Shown here: one piece after another, positions 60,681-64,000 of the stretch
How positions within the stretch are numbered: position 1 is the stretch's first letter
Layout: each line of letters opens with the position of its first letter
Assembly: GCF_024198255.1 (NCBI RefSeq)
Contig: NZ_JAJVKW010000001.1
Coordinates: 992,001 to 1,056,000, forward strand
Origin: Myxococcus guangdongensis
Lineage (GTDB): Bacteria > Myxococcota > Myxococcia > Myxococcales > Myxococcaceae
Length of the DNA: 64,000 bases
Direction of reading: 5' to 3'
The notes under the pieces: generated by a model
Seen by the model: only the letters and a program-made list of their open reading frames with translations
The model's database searches: none
What the model was told of the DNA's origin: nothing
Position numbers and translations under genes: made by a program

Positions 60681-62048
60681 TCACAGCGCTCCGACCAGGC
60701 GCTTGAAGCTGTCGCCCCGGTCCTCGAAGTTCTTGAACTGATCGTACGACGCACACGCGGGCGACAGCAGCACCGTGTCACCCGCCTTCGCCAGCTCACG
60801 CGCCTTCGCTACCGCCGCCGCCAGCGTGCCGCACGCATGCACCGCCGCCTGCCCCTCGTAGGCCCGGGCGAGTGCTTCCGAATCCGCGCCGATGGTGAGC
60901 ACGCCCTTCACCTTGCCCCGCCCCGCCTCCACCATGGGCGCGTACGGCGCGCCCTTGCCCTTGCCGCCGGCAATCAGCCACACCCCGTCCTGGAACGCGC
61001 GCAGCGCCACCAGCACCGAGTCCACGTTGGTGGCCTTCGAGTCGTTCACCCACTCCACCCCGTCCAGCACCCGCACGCTCTCCAGCCGGTGGGGCAGGCC
61101 CGGGTAGCTGTCCAACCCCGCCTGCACCGCGTCCGCCGGCACGCCGCCCAGCCGCGCCAGCAGCGCCGCCGCCATCGCGTTCTGCGCGTTGTGCGCGCCG
61201 CGCAGCGCGCGGTTGTCCAACCGGTACGACTCGCCCAGGAACTCCAGCCGGAAGCCGCCGTCGACCGCGACCGCGAGCCCCGAGAGCTTCGGCGCGTCCA
61301 CCACCGGGCGGCCCGTGACGCTGAAGCCGTACACCGGCGTGCGCGCCTGGGTCGCCAGGCCCATGACGGCCGCGTCGTCCGCGTTCACCACCGCGAAGTC
61401 ACCGTCGTGCTGGTGCTGGAAGATGCGGGCCTTGGCCTCGCCGTATTCCTGGTGGCTCGCGTACCGGTCGATGTGGTCCGGCGTGAGGTTGAGGATGGCG
61501 GCGCCGCGCGGGCGCAGGGACTGGATGCCCTCGAGCTGGAAGCTGGACAGCTCCACCACCAGCGCGTCCCAGTCCGCGGGCGTCAGCGCCGCCTCGCTGA
61601 AGGGCCGGCCCAGGTTGCCGCCCACGAAGGTGCGACGGCGGCCCTTGGCGAACAGCTCCCCGGTGAGCGCCGTGGTGGTGCTCTTGCCGTTGGTGCCGGT
61701 GATGCCGAACAGCGGCACGGAGGTGAGCGCGCGCCACGCCAGCTCCACCTCGCCCCAGATGGGCACCCGGGCCGCGGCGGCCGCGCGCAGCTCCGGCAGC
61801 GCCAGCGGCACGCCCGGGCTCACCACCACCAGCGCCTGGGACTCCAACAGGCCCGGCGGCGCGGGCACGGTGACGAGCGCGGCCCCCAGCGCTTTCACCT
61901 CGCGGGCCACGTCGCCCAGTGCCTCCTCGCCGCGGGCGTCGAGCGCCGTCACGCTCGCGCCCTGCTGACACAACAGGCGCAGCGCCGCGACGCCGCTCTT
62001 CGCCAGCCCGTACACCAACACCTTCTGCCCGGACAGCGAGAGCGTCAT
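60681..62048 (-). CDS. murD: UDP-N-acetylmuramoyl-L-alanine--D-glutamate ligase
   Basis: 455 residues from ATG 62048 (GTG 62060 in frame is possible). ATP loop GITGTNGKSTTTALTGEL, VELSSFQLEG, ILNLTPDHIDRY, RGAHNAQNAMAAALLA and VNDSKATNVDSVLVAL are family motifs. Adds D-Glu. 24 bases after mraY. Confidence 0.95.
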   Translation of the reverse strand: MTLSLSGQKVLVYGLAKSGVAALRLLCQQGASVTALDARGEEALGDVAREVKALGAALVTVPAPPGLLESQALVVVSPGVPLALPELRAAAAARVPIWGEVELAWRALTSVPLFGITGTNGKSTTTALTGELFAKGRRRTFVGGNLGRPFSEAALTPADWDALVVELSSFQLEGIQSLRPRGAAILNLTPDHIDRYASHQEYGEAKARIFQHQHDGDFAVVNADDAAVMGLATQARTPVYGFSVTGRPVVDAPKLSGLAVAVDGGFRLEFLGESYRLDNRALRGAHNAQNAMAAALLARLGGVPADAVQAGLDSYPGLPHRLESVRVLDGVEWVNDSKATNVDSVLVALRAFQDGVWLIAGGKGKGAPYAPMVEAGRGKVKGVLTIGADSEALARAYEGQAAVHACGTLAAAVAKARELAKAGDTVLLSPACASYDQFKNFEDRGDSFKRLVGAL

Positions 62049-62072
62049 GGGAGCCACCACCCCTTGGGGGAA

Positions 62073-63251
62073 TCAGCGCAGCTTCAGCGACAGGAGCGCC
62101 ACGCCACCACAGAGGATGGAGACGATCCAGAAACGGACGATGATCTTCGGCTCGGCCAGGCCCTTGAGCTCGAAGTGGTGGTGCACCGGCGCCATCTTGA
62201 ACACCCGCTTGCCGGTCATCTTGAAGGAGGCCACCTGAATCATCACGCTCAGCGCCTCCGCGAAAAAGATGCCGTGGATGATGGCGGAGACCACCTCGTT
62301 CTTGGACAGCACGGCGAGCCCGCCCAGGGCCCCGCCCAGCGCCAGCGAGCCGATGTCGCCCATGAACACGGAGGCCGGGTAGGTGTTGAACCACAGGAAG
62401 GAGATGCCCGCGCCGACGATGGCCGCGCAGAACACCGCCAGCTCCGCGCCGCCCTTCACCTGGAGGATGCCCAGGTACTGGTACAGCGGCGTGGCCACCA
62501 GCTTCGTGGTGCCCCCCACCGACACCGAGTCCGCGATGCTCAGCGTGGTGCCCGCCACGTAGCAGAGCACCGCGAAGGTAATCGCGGAGACGATGGTCGG
62601 GACGATGGCCAGGCCGTCCAGGCCGTCCGTGAGGTTCACCGCGTTGGACGTGCCCACCACCACCACCCACGCGAACACGACGTAGAACCAGCCCAGGTCC
62701 AGGTTGAACCAGTGCGAGGGGATGAAGGGCAGCGTCAGCCGCGTGTTGATGAGCAGCGTGGGGCCGAACGAGCCGTCGGGTTGCGTCCACGTGGTGAGCA
62801 GGCCGAACACCGCCACCAGGTAGAAGAAGGTCTGCAGCACCATCTTCTTGCGGCCCGCCAGGCCCTTGGAGTTGCGCTTGGACAGCTTGAGCCAGTCGTC
62901 CAGGAAGCCGATGAAGCCGTAGCCGAAGGTGAGCAGCAGCACCACCCAGACGACGCGGCTCTTCAGGTCCGCGAACAACAGGGTGCCCGCCGCGATGCAG
63001 ATGAGGATGAGCGCGCCACCCATGGTGGGCGTGCCCTTCTTCTTCTGATGCGTGTCCGGCGTGTCCTCGCGCACGTTGCTCTGCCCGTGCTGCTTGAGCC
63101 GCAGCCTCGCGATGAGGCGCGGACCAATCAGCATGCCCAGCACGAGCGCGAAGACCCCGGCGGCGATGATGCGGAAGGTCGGGTAGCGCAAGAAGTTGAG
63201 GATGCGCCCCGCCTCCGTGTTCTGGATGAGCTCGTAGAGCAGGTACAGCAC
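62073..63251 (-). CDS. mraY: Phospho-MurNAc-pentapeptide transferase
   Basis: 392 residues from GTG 63251 (the start overlaps the murF stop by one base). Ten membrane helices. Motifs: KKKGTPTMGGALILICI, FGYGFIGFLDDWLKLSKRNSKGL, NAVNLTDGLDGLAIVP and FMGDIGSLALGGALG contain the Asp residues of the active site. Makes lipid I on undecaprenyl phosphate. Confidence 0.95.
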   Translation of the reverse strand: MLYLLYELIQNTEAGRILNFLRYPTFRIIAAGVFALVLGMLIGPRLIARLRLKQHGQSNVREDTPDTHQKKKGTPTMGGALILICIAAGTLLFADLKSRVVWVVLLLTFGYGFIGFLDDWLKLSKRNSKGLAGRKKMVLQTFFYLVAVFGLLTTWTQPDGSFGPTLLINTRLTLPFIPSHWFNLDLGWFYVVFAWVVVVGTSNAVNLTDGLDGLAIVPTIVSAITFAVLCYVAGTTLSIADSVSVGGTTKLVATPLYQYLGILQVKGGAELAVFCAAIVGAGISFLWFNTYPASVFMGDIGSLALGGALGGLAVLSKNEVVSAIIHGIFFAEALSVMIQVASFKMTGKRVFKMAPVHHHFELKGLAEPKIIVRFWIVSILCGGVALLSLKLR

Positions 63252-64000
63252 TAGTGGTTTCCTCCGGAGGACGTCGGGGTGCCCGTCAACGCGGCCACCA
63301 CCCGCTCCAGCCGCATGCCGCGGCTCGCCTTCACCAGCACCACGTCCTGGGGGCGCAGCCGCGGCGTCAACCACGCCACCAGCGGCTCCACCTCCGTGAA
63401 ATGCGCCGCGGCCTCTGCCAGCCCCGCGCGCTTGAAGCCTTCCGCCGAGCGCGGGCCGAAGAACGCCACCAGCGCCGCCTTGCCCGACACCTGCTCGCCC
63501 AGTCGCGCGTGCTCCTCGAGCTCGCCCGGGCCCAGCTCCAACATGTCGCCCAGCACCGCCACCGCCCGGCCGCCCGAGGGCACCAGCGTGCCGAGCGTCT
63601 CCAGCGCCGCGTCCATCGACGCGGGGTTGGCGTTGTAGCAATCGTCGATGACCGTCACGCCGCCCTGCCCGTCCAACACGTTGAGCCGCCGCGAGTACGG
63701 CCGCGCGTCCTCCAGCCCGCGCACGCACTCCTCCGGCGTGTAGCCCAGCGCCAGCGCCACCGCGAAGGCCGCCGTGGCGTTCTGCGCGTTGTGCGGGCCG
63801 ATGAAGGACAGGCGCACCGGCCACTCGCGGCCCAGGTGACGCACCGTGGCCACCATGCCGTCGCGGCCCTTCGTCTCCACCGACACCAGCCGCACGTCCG
63901 CGCCGTCCGTCCGGCCGAACGTCAGCCGGTTCGCCGTGCTGCGCTCGGCCTGCGCGGGGATGAGCGCGTCGTCCGCGTTGATGACGATGGTGGTGCCCGG
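63251..64000 (-). CDS. murF: UDP-MurNAc-tripeptide--D-Ala-D-Ala ligase (partial, N-terminus beyond window)
   Basis: The visible C-terminal 249 residues include INADDALIPAQAE, GPHNAQNATAAFAVALALG and VLDGQGGVTVIDDCYNANPASMDAALETL, the C-terminal and central motifs of MurF. The frame continues beyond base 64000. It adds the D-Ala-D-Ala made by Ddl. Confidence 0.94.
   Translation of the reverse strand, partial: PGTTIVINADDALIPAQAERSTANRLTFGRTDGADVRLVSVETKGRDGMVATVRHLGREWPVRLSFIGPHNAQNATAAFAVALALGYTPEECVRGLEDARPYSRRLNVLDGQGGVTVIDDCYNANPASMDAALETLGTLVPSGGRAVAVLGDMLELGPGELEEHARLGEQVSGKAALVAFFGPRSAEGFKRAGLAEAAAHFTEVEPLVAWLTPRLRPQDVVLVKASRGMRLERVVAALTGTPTSSGGNH

Noticed and set aside
1-64000. tRNA or rRNA genes
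   Set aside because: No cloverleaf-like sequence with CCA-type end or rRNA core motif was recognised by eye on either strand; short tRNAs could still be missed.

Overview
The window comes from a high-GC myxobacterium, most probably of the family Myxococcaceae (Myxococcus, Corallococcus or Pyxidicoccus-like). Support for this: strong G/C bias at third codon positions with long antisense open frames, frequent GTG starts, a MYXO-CTERM-type sorting motif, many lipoproteins, and FHA, TPR and RNA-ligase genes in a genome that also has a delta-proteobacterial division and cell-wall (dcw) cluster. No rRNA, tRNA, CRISPR array, insertion sequence or prophage was recognised.

Left part (1-6.7 kb): a minus-strand respiratory operon with overlapping genes. 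It encodes a diheme cytochrome c, a NarI-like b-type membrane protein, a pentaheme lipoprotein cytochrome (ActA-like) and a TAT-type molybdopterin/Fe-S protein (ActB-like, cut by the window edge). This is an alternative-complex-III-like quinol-oxidising module. Next to it lie a small four-helix membrane protein and a diheme cytochrome c peroxidase lipoprotein, then a 110-bp strongly self-complementary intergenic element and an oddly overlapping tail-to-tail gene pair.

Middle part (6.7-37.9 kb): mostly housekeeping and envelope genes. These include a membrane acyltransferase, FxsA, an RlmI-like rRNA methyltransferase, a glycerate kinase whose 3' end is the first unit of a tandem repeat array, an NAD-salvage pair (pncB-pncA), a TonB-family protein, an epmA-plsC-ppa operon with translational-type overlaps, an M3-like metallopeptidase lipoprotein, an SPFH/SHOCT protein, and an ABC-2 exporter downstream of an ArnT-like glycosyltransferase. 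They are followed by two predicted envelope proteins, a DraRnl-type RNA ligase, a rhomboid-TPR protease, a double-FHA/TPR membrane protein, a receiver-XRE response regulator and an enoyl-CoA hydratase.

Right part (37.9-64 kb): the dcw cluster on the minus strand, in order murF-mraY-murD-ftsW-murG-murC-murB-ddl-ftsQ-ftsA-ftsZ. It makes the peptidoglycan precursor and the division ring. It is interrupted twice. A 3.8-kb Ig-like lipoprotein gene and a degenerate tandem repeat array lie between ddl and ftsQ. An 8.1-kb gene for a 2698-residue surface protein lies between ftsA and ftsZ. The giant protein has 11 nearly identical 89-residue Ig-like repeats, then calcium-binding type repeats, then a MYXO-CTERM-like sorting motif that is internal. 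The motif is followed in frame by a second signal-peptide-like segment and a complete OmpA-type outer-membrane protein. This internal sorting tag plus OmpA fusion is the most unusual feature of the window.
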